Assembly (NCBI GenBank): GCA_026826555.1
Contig: JAKSZT010054215.1
Location: 21,953,480-22,017,479, forward strand
Length of the DNA stretch: 64,000 bases
From: Tolypeutes matacus
Taxonomy: Eukaryota; Chordata; Mammalia; Cingulata; Chlamyphoridae
Reading direction: 5' to 3'
Shown here one piece after another: positions 53,945-64,000 of this stretch. The notes beneath the pieces were generated by a model that searched no databases, had not been told where the DNA came from, and was given only the letters and a program-made list of their open reading frames with translations. The stretch's first letter is position 1. Each line of letters opens with the position of its first letter. The translations under genes and the position numbers were made by a program.

Positions 53945-54668
53945 AATAGGCTAGCTCCTGAGAGAAGCCACTTTAGATCCTGTGAAACTTACATCTCACA
54001 AACATAATCTCATAAAATTTAAACTCTATGGGTGATCTTGGGTTTTGCCCTTGGCATAATTTTGAAGGCAGATTTAAGGACACAGCAGTGCTTGGGATGG
54101 CTCTGGCAAAAGCGGCTGCAGACGATGCAAACTCTTATTCACCAACTCTCAGCCCTGCAATGGTAGACTAATTGACATACTACTTCAATCCTTTATTTCT
54201 CTCTTCTTTTTTCCCTTCCTCTTTCTCCTCCTCACCTCCTGTTTCTCCTCTTCCTTCTTTTTCTCTTTCTTCACCTTCCACAAAACATTGAAAGCAAATT
54301 ACATGAATATCTAAAATGGAGCAGGGAGTGCATAAATGACAAATGAATTCCCTGTAGAAACAAGAGGTCTTGGGCAAGTTTCAGACCTGGAACACTTCCT
54401 CACCCTGACCAGTCCTCTTTTTTCTTCTTTGTAGTTAGTTTTTTTTTTTTTTCTCTCTCTCTTTTAAAGGATGCCATTAAAACCTGTTTTATAGCCAGTA
54501 ACCAAATCCTTGAATTGCTTGTTTATGGTGCACAATTATAAACCGTTTACTTAAAAAAACTTAAATATAGCCCTGGCCACGGGCTTTTCGACCCTGGAGC
54601 TGTTCAAGCTCAGTCTGGCTGGTAGGCTCTGATTCCCAAGAGTCTTTTTGCTTCCATGGGGAAGCATC
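53945..54668. other. Single-copy DNA with a polypyrimidine tract
   Basis: 54184-54278 is almost all C and T on the plus strand (CTTCTTTTTTCCCTTCCTC and similar), a simple low-complexity tract. Nothing else recognised. Confidence 0.6.
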
Positions 54669-55277
54669 TGTATTAGTCAGCCAACAGGGTGCTGGTGCAA
54701 AGTACCAGAAATCTGCTGGCTTTTATAGAGGGTATTTATTTGGGGTAGAAGCTTACAGTCACAAGACCATGAAGACTGAGTTACTTCTCTCACCAAAGTC
54801 TGTTGCCACGTGTTAGAGCAAGATGGCTGCTGGTCTCTGCCAGGGTTCAGGCTTCCTCTTCCTCTTAAGGCTCCGTGGTCCCAGCTTCTATCGATCTCAG
54901 CTGTAGGCTGGCATAAGCCTCAGCTCTCTTCCTGGGGCTTTTCTCTTTCTGGGCTCAGCTGCCCTGCTCTCTCCACAAGGCCAGCTGTAAACTATCAGGC
55001 AAACGGCTCAACTCTCTCCCCGGGGCTCCAGGATCAAAAATTAAGCTTTTTCCTTTGCCGTGTGTGGTATTCTGTGTGAGGGTCTGCCCATGAAGGGGGC
55101 AGGGACTCAACATCCTACTGAGGTGGTGGAATCAAAGGCCTAATCTTAATTTAATTCTGCAAAAGTGAAATCTCTGAATTTAATACAATCAAAGGCTATC
55201 ATACCCAGAGGAACAAACCAGTTTACAAACAATCAATATTTCTTTTTGGAATTCATCAATAATATCAAACGGTCACA
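54669..55277 (-). mobile_element. Solo MaLR-like LTR
   Basis: 609 bp antisense LTR, TGTATTAGTCAGCC to GGTCACA on the plus strand. The flanks GCATC (54664-54668) and GCCTC (55278-55282) are a 5-bp TSD with one mismatch. Same family as 17652-18267. Confidence 0.85.
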
Positions 55278-56044
55278 GCCTCTGTGGGAGACCTTAGGGT
55301 ATAATTTATCCTGGCTGCACAAAGGGGCTCCTCTGAGCTCCACCAAACTACCAATTTACCAGCTTGCTGGGCATTCCATAAAAACTACAGGCTCATTTTC
55401 TGCTTAAACTACGCTCCTAATTGTTCAGGCTAGTAATTTGTTAGAGGAATAAGAGGAGCCCAGGAATAAGAGGAACATGCAGGATAATGTATTTACTCAA
55501 CTTCCATTCCACCCTCCCTCTAGTTGGAGAGGCTAGAGTGTTGAGAATTATATTCTCAGCCTCCCTTCCAGTCAGGGTTCTGAGTTTAAATCCAGTTCCT
55601 CCAATTAGATGTATACTGAGACATAAAAGGTAGAATTGAGCCAGAAGCCATCTTATTACCCCCTCTTGGCTGTTTCTGCTATCAAAGCAAGGTCAAGGTG
55701 AACGTTTTCTGGATGTCAAGGGCTACTTCTGGCAAGAGGTGGCCTCTTTTTCTTCCAGCTGTCTGATTCCTGGATCACAGCCGCAAGGGGGGTTGTGAAG
55801 ACAGGGGTTGGTTCTTGAAATCAGTAGTTTTCAATGGAAGCCTCTCAGGCACTATATCACCTGGTGGACTTGCTCTGTGTTGTGTTTTCCTGGAAGCTCA
55901 CCAACACCAATTCTCCAAATGAGGAGCCCTTCCAATTAGCTAGTAGGCATCAATCACTTGTATTGAATCCCTTCCTGTTTAAATACCTCGTGTTCTGTTT
56001 ACTGCACTGACCTCTGCTAGAAAAAATACACTGGTTAATGATGT
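55278..56044. other. Weakly repeat-like spacer
   Basis: 55490-55800 resembles an old LTR and 55825-55900 (AGTAGTTTTCAATGG, ATCACCTGGTGG) a degraded hAT MITE end, but neither is secure. No gene. Confidence 0.35.
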
Positions 56045-56275
56045 TATGCATCTCTGTAGCATTTTATAGCTTGCTTGGTACCAATTATTATTTAATTCAC
56101 ATAGAAGCTCTATGAAATAGATATTATTATATTCCAGTTATAGGTAAGTAATCAGTATCAGAGAGCTTTTGAAACTTGCTTGCCCAAACTCATACACATA
56201 GTAAGTGACAGACCTGGGGATGGAACTGAGATATTTCTGACTCCAAGTTCCTTTTTCCTATTTCTTTACCAGCCA
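56045..56275 (-). mobile_element. MIR-type SINE
   Basis: Antisense order: TTATTTAATTCACATAGAAGCTCTATGAAATAG, AAACTTGCTTGCCCAAACTCA, TAGTAAGTGACAGACCTGGG, TCTGACTCCAAG. Confidence 0.85.
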
Positions 56276-56458
56276 TAACTATGTGGATATATGGCACAGA
56301 GATCAAGTTCACAGGTCCTTCTTCAGCCCCTCTTTCATCTAAGTGCTGGTGGTTCCCTCTTCAGGCATTATGATGACTGCTGAGTGCCCAAGAGAGAGGT
56401 CTAGGGTGGCTGAATGAAGATGACCCAGCAGATTTTATTCATTTCTATGTCTCACCTT

Positions 56459-57273
56459 GTGGGAGGCAGACTTCTAAGCTGACCTCACAGTGAGCCAAGC
56501 CCTTATATAATCCTCTCTCCTTGAATGTGAGTAGAATGGACTTGCTTTTAGCCAATAGAGTATGACAAAGGTGATGGGATGCCTCTCTTTTAATTACATT
56601 AAATGACAAAGGTGATGGGAAGTCCTTCCTGTGATTGTTACATAAGACTCCATGTTCGTATACTGGAATGAGAGTCCCCTTCCAACCTTGAAGAAATTGG
56701 CTGCCATATTGTGAGATGGCTTGTGAAAGGGAGCTGTGAGTATCCTGCAGGAGTTGAGAGCTGCCTCTAGCTCAGGGGTTCTTAACCTTTTTTGTTCTGT
56801 GGATCCCTTTGCCAGTCAGGTGAAATGAATACTACTGTAATTTATTTATTGCATACATTCATAAGTGAAGTAAATGCTAGATTTCAGTTAGAGGTCAGAG
56901 GAAATAAAGACACTAAGTTGATTTTTCTTTTTTTTCAATTCAACCTGATGGACCCCCTGAAATCTTTCCATGAACCCTTTGGTGGTCCATGGATCCCTGG
57001 TTAAGAACGCCTGCTCTAGCTGATAGCCAGGAAGAAAATAGAACCTTAGTCTGACAACCACAGGGAACTGAGTTCTGCCAAGAACCATGTGAGTTGAAGA
57101 TGGGATCACAGCTCCAGTCACTATCTTGATGTCAGCCTGGTGAGACCCCAAACAGAGAGCAGATGAACCATGCCCAGACTCCTGACCCAAGGAGACAGTG
57201 AGAAAATAAATGTATTTTGTTTTAAGCTAAGATTTTGGTAAATTGTTACATGGCAACAGAAAATTAATGCACA
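56459..57273 (+). mobile_element. MLT1-like LTR split by a hAT MITE
   Basis: GTGGGAGGCAGACTTCTAAG, ACTTGCTTTTAGCCAATAGAGTATG, GGGAGCTGTGAG, then after the MITE GAACCATGTGAGTTG, CCAAACAGAGAGCAGATG and GTTTTAAGCTAAGATTTTGGTAAATTG. This is the MLT1 layout with its 3' terminus. The 24-base stretch AATGACAAAGGTGATGGGA-type repeats twice near 56565 and 56604. Confidence 0.7.
56773..57013. mobile_element. hAT-Charlie-like MITE, 241 bp, perfect TSD
   Basis: TIRs CAGGGGTTCTTAACC and (inward from right) CAGGCGTTCTTAACC. Perfect 8-bp TSD CTCTAGCT (56765-56772, 57014-57021), fitting the TCTAGA-like target preference of Charlie hATs. GGATCCCTT and ACCCTTTGGTGGTCCATGG near the ends. No coding capacity. 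Confidence 0.95.
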
Positions 57274-57357
57274 CACCCAGGCCCTCTCCCATATGACAAG
57301 TATTCTAACAGGGAATAGGGAGGAGGAGGGCTTAGTAGAATGGGGAATAGGGTGGAA

Positions 57358-57784
57358 TGATGGTTAGGCTAATGTGTCAACTCAGCCAGGTAATTGTGTC
57401 CAATTGTTTGGGATAACTGTAATACAAGGGTATTTCATGGATTTTAATCATCAGTGAGTTGATACATAGATGGCTGATTACATCTACAATCAACTGAGGA
57501 GACCGCCATCAACAATGAGTGATGTCTCATCCAATCAGTTGAAGAACTTAAAGAGGGGAGTGATTTCAGCATTCACAGAGAGAATTCCCATCTCTACTTC
57601 AGACAGCCAGCATCTCCTGGGGAACTCATCAAGGACCTTCATTGGAGCCCCTGGTTTGCAGCCTGCCCTACAGAATTTGGATTTATGCATCCCCACAGTT
57701 GTGTAAGGCAATTTTATAAAATCTCATACTATTTACAGATCTCTCCTATTGGTTCTGTTTCCCTAGAGAACCCTGACTAATACA
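57358..57784 (+). mobile_element. MaLR-like LTR
   Basis: TGATGGTTAGGCTAATGTGTC to CCCTGACTAATACA (TG..CA), 427 bp, with CATCCAATCAGTTGAAG and TCTCCTATTGGTTCTGTTTCC, in the order of a widespread old mammalian LTR. Solo. Confidence 0.7.
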
Positions 57785-57934
57785 GGTGGCCTGAGCCATT
57801 GATAATTGGGAGTGTGAGCATGTAAAAAAGGGGACACTCCCTTTGATAATCTTTGTTGTTTTATGGTTTTCTTTCACACTGCTTCCTTTAATCTCTCTTC
57901 ACTGTAGTCTTAACCATCATGTCAACTCATGACC
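57785..57934. other. Short spacer
   Basis: About 150 bases between LTR and L1M; nothing recognised. Confidence 0.35.
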
Positions 57935-58225
57935 TTAAAAAATTTGTTGGTCCCATTTATCTATTTTTTCTTTTGTTGCTTGTGCTTTAGGAAATCATTG
58001 CCAACACAAGGTCCTGAAGATGCTTTCATATGTTTCCCTCTAGGAGTTTGGTAGTTCTCCTAGAACTACCTTGATCCATTTTGAATTGAGGTAAGGGTAT
58101 AGGGGTACTCCTTTTTTTTTTTTTTTTTTTTTTTTTGTCACATATAGATCCAGTTTTCCCAGCACCATTTGTTGAAGAGACTATTCTTTCCCAATTGAGT
58201 GGTCTTTGCCCCCTTGTCAAAAATT

Positions 58226-59379
58226 GGCCATGCATAAAGATAGACATATAGACCAATGGAACCAAATTGATTGTTCAGAAACAGACCCTCACAACTGTGG
58301 TCACGTGATTTTTTACAAGGTTGTCAAACCTTCCCAGTGGGGTTAGAACAGTCTATTCAGCAAATGGTGCTGAGAGAGCTGAATATTCATATCCAAAAGA
58401 AAGAAAGAGGACTCTTATCTCATACCTTATACAAAAATTAACTCAAAATGGATCAAAGACATAAATATAAAAACTAGAGCCATAAAGCTCCTAGAAGAAA
58501 ATGTAGAGAAACATGTTCAAGATCTGGTGGTAGGAGGGGGGTTCTTATACTTTCCACCCAAAGCACGAGCAACAACAACAACAAAATGGATAAATGGGAT
58601 CCCCTCAAAATTAAACATTTTTGTGCCTCAAAGGACTTTGTCAAAAGGGTGAAAAGGCAGTTGACTCAATGGGAGAAAATATTTGGAAACCACATATCTG
58701 GTAAGGGTTTGATTTCCATGTTATATAAAGAGATGGTTGAATGCAATGATAAAAAGGCAAGCGATCCAATTTAAAAATGGACAAAAGACTTAATAGACAT
58801 TTTTCCAAAGAGGAGATACAAATGGCCAAAAATCACATGAAAAAATGTTCAACATCACTAGCTATTAGGGAAATGCAAATCAAAACGACAATGAGATACC
58901 ATTTTACACCTTATAGAATAGATGGCCATTATTAGAAAAACAGAAAACTACAAATACTGGAAAGGACGTGGAGGAATAGGAACACTCATTCACTGTTGGT
59001 GGGAATGTAAAATAGTGCAGCCTTTGCAGAAGACAGTTTAGTGATTCCTCAGGAAGCTAGAACTTCTGTATGATCCGGGAATCTCTCTACTAGGAATATG
59101 TTCAGAAGAACTGAAAGCCGGGAGGCAGCCAGACATTTGCACACTGATGTTCATAGCGGCATTATTCACAGTTGCCAAAAGATGGAAACAACCAAGTGCC
59201 TATCAACCGATGAACGGATAAACAAAGTGTGGTATATGCATACTACGGAATACTATGCTGCTGTAAGAAGAAAAGAAATTGGGACACATATGACAACTTG
59301 GCTGAAACTTGAGGTCATTCTGTCGAGTGAAATAAGCCAGACACAAAAGGACAGATATTATATGGTCTCTATAACATAA
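58226..59379 (+). pseudogene. L1-F ORF2 C-terminal fragment
   Basis: Frames at 58586-58774 ([27 protein letters not shown]) and 59098-59379 (HSGIIHSCQKMETTKC, EISQTQKDRYYMV) match the ORF2 C-terminus with frameshifts between. The cysteine-rich region is degraded. 5' truncation removed the RT and endonuclease. Confidence 0.8.
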
Positions 59380-60305
59380 ACAAAATAGGAAAAGTAAATG
59401 CATGGTGTTAAAATCTAAAGTATAGGTTACTAGGAGATAGGATGAGGGCTAAGAAAGGATACTGATGCTTAATGTATGTAGAATTTTCAATTAGGTTGAT
59501 TGTAAATGGTGGAAATGAATAGAGTTTATGGTAACAAAATATAGTGAGTATAATTAATAATGCTGATTTATAAGTGACTGTGGCTGAAAGGGTTAGTCTA
59601 GGGACATAAATGTCAATTGAAAGAAAGCTAGAGAATAATCTAGAGACTATATAACATAGTGAAATCAGTGGTGGATGAGGTTGCAGTTAATAATACAAAT
59701 ACAAGAATGTGCTTCTATGAACTAGAACAAATATAAGTCACTATTACAAGGTGATACATTGGAAAATACAATTAATGTAGCTTAAGGCTATAGCTAACAA
59801 CAATATTGTAATATTCTTGCATCAATGTCAAAGAAGGTACTATAACAATGTTAAGGGTCAACAATAGGGGGTATGGGAGTTTTTTCTATTGGAGTAAGGA
59901 AAACCTAAAATTTACAGAGGTGATGACTGCACAACTGTGATAAAACTGAGAGCCACTAAGTGTATACTTTGGATGAATTGGACAAGGCATGGGACTGTAT
60001 AACAGTGAACCATGTAGTAGATGATGGACTGTGGTTAACAGTACAAAATGTGTTCTCTCGTGAACTATAACAAATGTACAATACTAATATATGATGATAA
60101 TAAAAGGGTGTTTATGGAAAAAATACACCAAATGTAAGACAAGGGCTATAATTAGTAGTAATTTTGATAATGCTCTTCCATAGTTTATAACAAATGTTCC
60201 ACAAGGCAAGGTGTTGATGGTGGTGTGATGTATGGGAATTCTGCATGTTATGCATGATTATTTTATAAGCTAATAAATAAAACCAGTTGACAAAGGAGAA
60301 AAAAA
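58226..60305 (+). mobile_element. L1-F: 5'-truncated sense LINE-1 with long 3' UTR
   Basis: Starts in late ORF2 (CATAAAGATAGACATATAGACC) and reaches the ORF2 stop near 59379. It continues through a ~900-bp 3' UTR ending AATAAATAAAACC and an A-rich tail at ~60300. GGCCATG words at 58224 and 60313 suggest the TSD. Its 3' UTR (60130-60260) is homologous to the tails of composite copies 2 and 3. Confidence 0.82.
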
Positions 60306-61498
60306 TTTAGGTGGCCATGAATGTAAGGGTTAATTTCTGAGCTCTCAATTCAATTCCATTGGTCTATATGTCTCTTTGTGCCGGCATTGCTGTTTTTGAA
60401 TACTGTTGCTTTGTAATGATTTTTTAAAATAATCATTGGCTTTTAGTATAATCATAATGTTTTGCATTCACCACCACAAAAAATTTTACAACAATTTAAT
60501 TACTCCAAAAAGAAAAACTCCATACTCCTTAGCAGTCCGTCACCAGCCCTACATAACCACTAATCTAACTTCCTCTTTATCAATTGATTTATATTTGCAT
60601 TTTATATAAATTTAATCATACAATATGTTGTACGTTGTGTCTGGTTTCTTTCACTTAGCATAATGTGGTTTTTTTGGTCTGATATTAACATCTTGTAGTG
60701 CTAACATACATTTGTTCAATTTCAAAGAAAAAGTCTTCTATATGCAATTTTACCCATATTCATATTTCACATGCGGTTTTACTATGCTAAACAGTTTCGT
60801 GTTGCATTTTTTAACTTTCCTTTTAGTAATATACATGACCTTAGATTTTCCCTTTAACCCACTTTCATACCCACACAATACTACTGCTAGCTAAAGATAT
60901 TATGTCAGGCTTTCATCTTTTCTTTTTTTTTTTCCATCTTTTCTATTCATTTCCAAAGATTAACACACATCCTTTTTGCCAATTCTACATAATTTAACCC
61001 TCAGCTTTCCACTCTCTAACCTCATTCTATTTTCTGGTGACCCATATTCAAGTTACTAACTCCATGAGACTACACAATATATTTAGTTCTTAATAACACA
61101 ATCTTATCGTATTTGTCCTTTTTTGTCTGGCTTACATCACACACATAATGTCCTCCAGGTTCATCCATGTTGTCACATGCTTAATGACTTAATTTCTTCT
61201 TCTTATACTTGCATAATATTCCATCGCGTGTATATACCACAATTTGTTTATCCATTCATCGGTTAATGGACACCTGGATTGTTTCCATCCTTTGGCAATC
61301 ATGAATAACACTGCTATGAATATTGGTGTGCAGATGTCTGTTCATGTCACTGCTCTCATTTCTTCTGGGTATATACCCAGTAGTGGTATTGCTGGGTCAC
61401 ATGGCAAATCTATATTCAACTTCTTTAGGCACTGCCAAACAGTCCTCCACAGTGGTTGTACCATTCTACATTCCCACCAACAGTGAATAAGTGTTTCT

Positions 61499-61726
61499 TT
61501 CTTTTTTTTTTTTTTTAAAACAATCATTTTCTTTCTTTCTTTTTTTTTTTTTTTAAAGATTTTTATTTATTTATTCATTTATCCCCCCTTGCTGCTTTTG
61601 CTCGCTGGGTCAGCTAACCACGCCGTGCGGGCGGGCTTTGCCTTCACCAGGAGGCCCCGGGAACCGAACCCAGGGCCTCCCATATGGTAAACGGGAGCCC
61701 TACCGATTGAGCCACAGCCGCTTCCC
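61499..61726 (-). mobile_element. Short DAS-type SINE with double A-tail (apparent 3' transduction)
   Basis: Perfect 15-bp TSD TGAATAAGTGTTTCT (61484-61498, 61727-61741). On the minus strand the SINE ends in an A-run (plus T-run 61541-61554), then ~25 non-SINE bases (GAAAGAAAGAAAATGATTG), then a second A-run before the TSD. Head and B box (GGTTCGGTTCCC) are intact. Confidence 0.9.
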
Positions 61727-62946
61727 TGAATAAGTGTTTCTATCTCTCCACATCCTCTCCAACACTTATAGTTCTCTGTCTTTTTAGTAGAGGCAATTCA
61801 GATAGGTATGAAATGATATCCCATTATAGCTTTGATTTGCATTTCGCTAATTGCTAGTGATGTTGAACTTTTTTCATGTGTTTTTTTCTCCATTTTCTTC
61901 TAGTAGTTTTAAGGTTCTGGCTTTTATATTTAGGTCTTTGATCCATTTTGAGTTGATTCTGTATAGGGAGTGAGATAGGGGACTTCTTTCATTCTTTTGG
62001 TTGTGGATATCCACTTCTCTCAGCACCATTTGTTGAAACTGTTTTGTCCTGTTAACATGGCTTTGGTAGGTTTGTTAACAACCTGTTGGCCATAGAGGTG
62101 ATGGTTTATTTTTGGATTCTCAATTCTGTTTCACTGATAAATGTGTTTATCTTTATGGCAATATCATGCTGTTTTGACCATGGTAGCTTTGTAATATGTT
62201 TCAAGTTTAGGCAGTGAAAGTCCTCCCACGTTATTCTTTTTTTTTTAAGAAGGCTTTTGGCTATTTGGGTGACTCTCTTCCAAATGATTTTGGTAATTGT
62301 CTTTTCTCTTTCTATAAAGTAGGCTGTTGGAATTTTGACTGGTATTGCATTGAATCTATAAATCAGTTTGGGATTGACATCTTCACAATATTTAGTCTTC
62401 TAATCCATGAACATGGAATGTCTTTCCATTTGTTTATTTCTTTTAGCATTGTTTTATAGTTTTCTGAATATAGACCTGCACTTCTTTGGTTAAATTGATT
62501 CCTAGGTATTTGAGTCTTTTTGTTGCTATTGTAAATGGAATTTCCCCCCTGATTTCCTCCTCAGATTGTTCAATACTATTGTACAGAGATCCTACTGATT
62601 TTTGCATGTTGATCTTGTATCCTGCTACTTTGCTGAACTCATTTATTAGCTCAAGTAGATTTCATGTAGACATTTGAGAATTTTCTAAATATAGGATCAC
62701 GTCATCTGCTAATAGTAAGAATTTCACTTCCTCTTTTCCCATTTGTATGCCTTTTTTTTTTTCTTGTCTAATTGCTTTAGCTAGAACTTCTAGCACAATG
62801 TTGAATAACAGTAGTGACAGTGGGCATCCTTGTCTTGTTCCCCATTGAGTATGAAGTTGGCTGTGGAATTTTCATGTATGTCCTTTATCATATTGAGGAA
62901 TTTTCCTTCTATTTCTATCTTTTGAAGTGTTTTTATCAAGAAAGGA

Positions 62947-63165
62947 GGGAAGCAAATGTAGCTCAAGTGATTGAGCACCTGCTTCCCATGTAGGAGTTTC
63001 CAGTACAACCTAAAAACAAAACAACCAACCAAACAAATTGAAAAACCAACTCTCATTGGGGAGTGGATGTATCTCAGTGGCTGAGCACCTATTTCCCATG
63101 TGTGAGGTCCTGGGTTCAATCTCTGGTACTTTCTTAAGAAAAAAAAAAAAAGTAAAAGCAAAAAG
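62947..63165 (+). mobile_element. Dimeric tRNA-derived SINE (older type)
   Basis: Two heads: GGGAAGCAAATGTAGCTCAAGTG (62947) and GGGGAGTGGATGTATCTCAGTGG (63059, B box GGTTCAATCTC). An AC-rich spacer (63011-63056) separates them. It ends with A13 and further A-rich sequence. The flanks read AGAAAGGA and CAAAAGA, an uncertain TSD in L1-G. Confidence 0.82.
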
Positions 63166-63481
63166 AAAAACAAAAGATGCTGGATTTTGTCAAATACCTT
63201 TTCTGCATTGATCAAGATGATCATTGAACCACCCTTGCATACCAGGAATAAATCCCACTTGATCGTGGTGTATAATTATTTTGATATACCATTGGATTCT
63301 ACTTGCAAGTATTTTGTTGAGAACTTTTTTGCATTTATGTTCATTAGAGAGAGTTAGTCTGTAATTTTCTTTTCTTGTAGTGTCTTTATCTGGCTTTGGT
63401 AATGTTCATTTCATAAAATGTGTTGGATAATTTTCCCTTCTCTTCAATTTTCTGGAAGAGTTTAAAAACAGGATTGGTGTT

Positions 63482-63955
63482 GGGGGGCGGATGTGGTTCA
63501 AATGGTTGGGTGTCCATCTGCCATATGGAGGAAACTGGGTTCGATCTTCGGGACCTCCTGGTAAAAAATAAATAAAAATATAGAAGGTGCACGGGCCACC
63601 AGGTCCTGCAAGCAGGTGTGCTGCCAGGCCCTGTGCACAGGTGTGTCTCCAGGCCCCTCAAGCAGGTGAGCCCCCCAGGCCCCGCGAGCAGGTGAGCTGC
63701 CAGGCCCCACTGAGCCATGCAGCAAGATGATGACATAACAAGAGTGACACAAGGGAGAGCCAAGATGAGATGTGCCAAAAAACCAGGAACAAAGGTGGTG
63801 CAGGCGGTAGACGCCTCTCTCCCACATCAGAGGTTCCCAGGATCGAGTCCTGGTGACGACAGGAGGAGAAGGATGAGAAGAGAGGGCAGGAAACAGACAC
63901 AGAGAATTGCCCACTGAATGGACACAGAAACAGCAAAAATGGGGGCAGGGGGGAA

Positions 63956-63998
<43 letters not shown>

Positions 63999-64000
63999 AT
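63482..64000 (+). mobile_element. Long two-headed DAS-type SINE with four linker repeats (runs off window)
   Basis: First head GGGCGGATGTGGTTCAAATGG, B box GGTTCGATCTTC. The linker holds four ~25-bp units (63599-63623, 63624-63648, 63649-63674, 63675-63699) plus a partial fifth. Second head ~63795-63855 (GGTGGTGCAGGCGGTAGAC, B box GGATCGAGTCC). A long (AAAT)n tail starts at ~63953 and reaches the window edge, so the right TSD is outside. Confidence 0.93.

Larger units (their letters stand above)
57935..60660 (-). mobile_element. L1M, antisense, split by L1-F
   Basis: 57935-58225 and 60306-60660 join across L1-F: GTCAAAAATTGGC on the left and GGTGGCCATGAATGTAAGGG on the right. They cover late ORF2 through the C-terminal region (CTTTCACTTAGCATAATG at 60640). 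A 25-T run lies at 58111-58136. Confidence 0.8.
60665..63481 (-). mobile_element. L1-G: antisense L1, same subfamily as L1-B
   Basis: 3' UTR 60700-61100 resembles 2030-2400 of L1-B. ORF2 runs antisense from ~61110 to the SINE at 63482 and probably continues beyond the window. Insertions: a SINE at 61499-61726 and a dimeric SINE at 62947-63165. ORF2 has frameshifts and deletions, for example around 62840, where ~35 bases are missing relative to L1-C. Confidence 0.82.

Noticed and set aside
54184..54278. Functional polypyrimidine tract / splice region
   Set aside because: Simple low-complexity C/T sequence with no exon evidence nearby.
63599..63714. CRISPR-like array
   Set aside because: The repeats are directly adjacent ~25-bp units without spacers, inside a mammalian SINE.

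Overview
This window looks like non-coding nuclear DNA from a xenarthran mammal, most likely an armadillo (Dasypus). The evidence is 19 tRNA-derived SINEs of the armadillo DAS type, both the short form and the long two-headed form. They sit among dense LINE-1 (L1) sequence, MaLR-like LTRs, hAT MITEs, and old MIR, L2 and MLT1-like relics. I found no host protein-coding gene, RNA gene or CRISPR array. Almost every longer open frame is a fragment of L1 ORF1 or ORF2, or a chance frame through a SINE or LTR.

Layout, 1-26.8 kb. This is a nest of L1s. An ancient antisense L1M (1-33, 1027-1778, 16287-16496) was split by a full-length antisense L1 (L1-B, 1779-16286). L1-B was in turn split by a second full-length antisense L1 (L1-C, 5023-11217), which has a perfect 15-bp target-site duplication (TSD). 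L1-B also carries a hAT MITE, three SINEs and a 1.3-kb L1-3'-end-derived element. At 16.5-18.3 kb there is a LTR whose last 70 bp lie inverted together with adjoining L1M sequence. Beside it is an antisense MaLR-like proviral remnant with LTR, primer-binding site and a gag-position open frame. At 18.3-25.9 kb an antisense L1 fragment (L1-D) abuts a sense 5'-truncated L1 (L1-E). L1-E holds two SINEs and a solo LTR. An antisense L1 5' UTR follows, to 26.8 kb.

Layout, 26.8-57.3 kb. This part is more open: old L1/HAL1-like, MIR, L2, MER20 and MLT1-like relics separated by single-copy DNA. SINEs and LTRs are scattered through it.

Layout, 57.3-64 kb. A MaLR-like LTR is followed by an L1M (-) split by a sense L1 (L1-F), and then by another antisense L1 (L1-G) of the same type as L1-B. 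L1-G carries SINEs, one of which runs off the window end.

The best candidate for something undescribed is a composite retroposon with three copies: 34-1026, 18653-19592 and 37392-38281, all on the minus strand. Each copy has its own TSD. All three begin at the same nucleotide (to within 1-2 bases) with a ~210-bp module containing two perfect hairpins. Each continues into a long DAS-type SINE at the same internal position. The 3' tail is not constant: two copies end in an L1-3'UTR-like tail and one in an unrelated tail with its own polyadenylation signal. A fixed 5' end, an internal SINE with a variable ~25-bp tandem linker, and exchanged tails recall the architecture of SVA or LAVA elements in apes.

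All family names come from sequence patterns I recognise, not from a database search. Boundaries without a TSD are good to about 10-30 bases.
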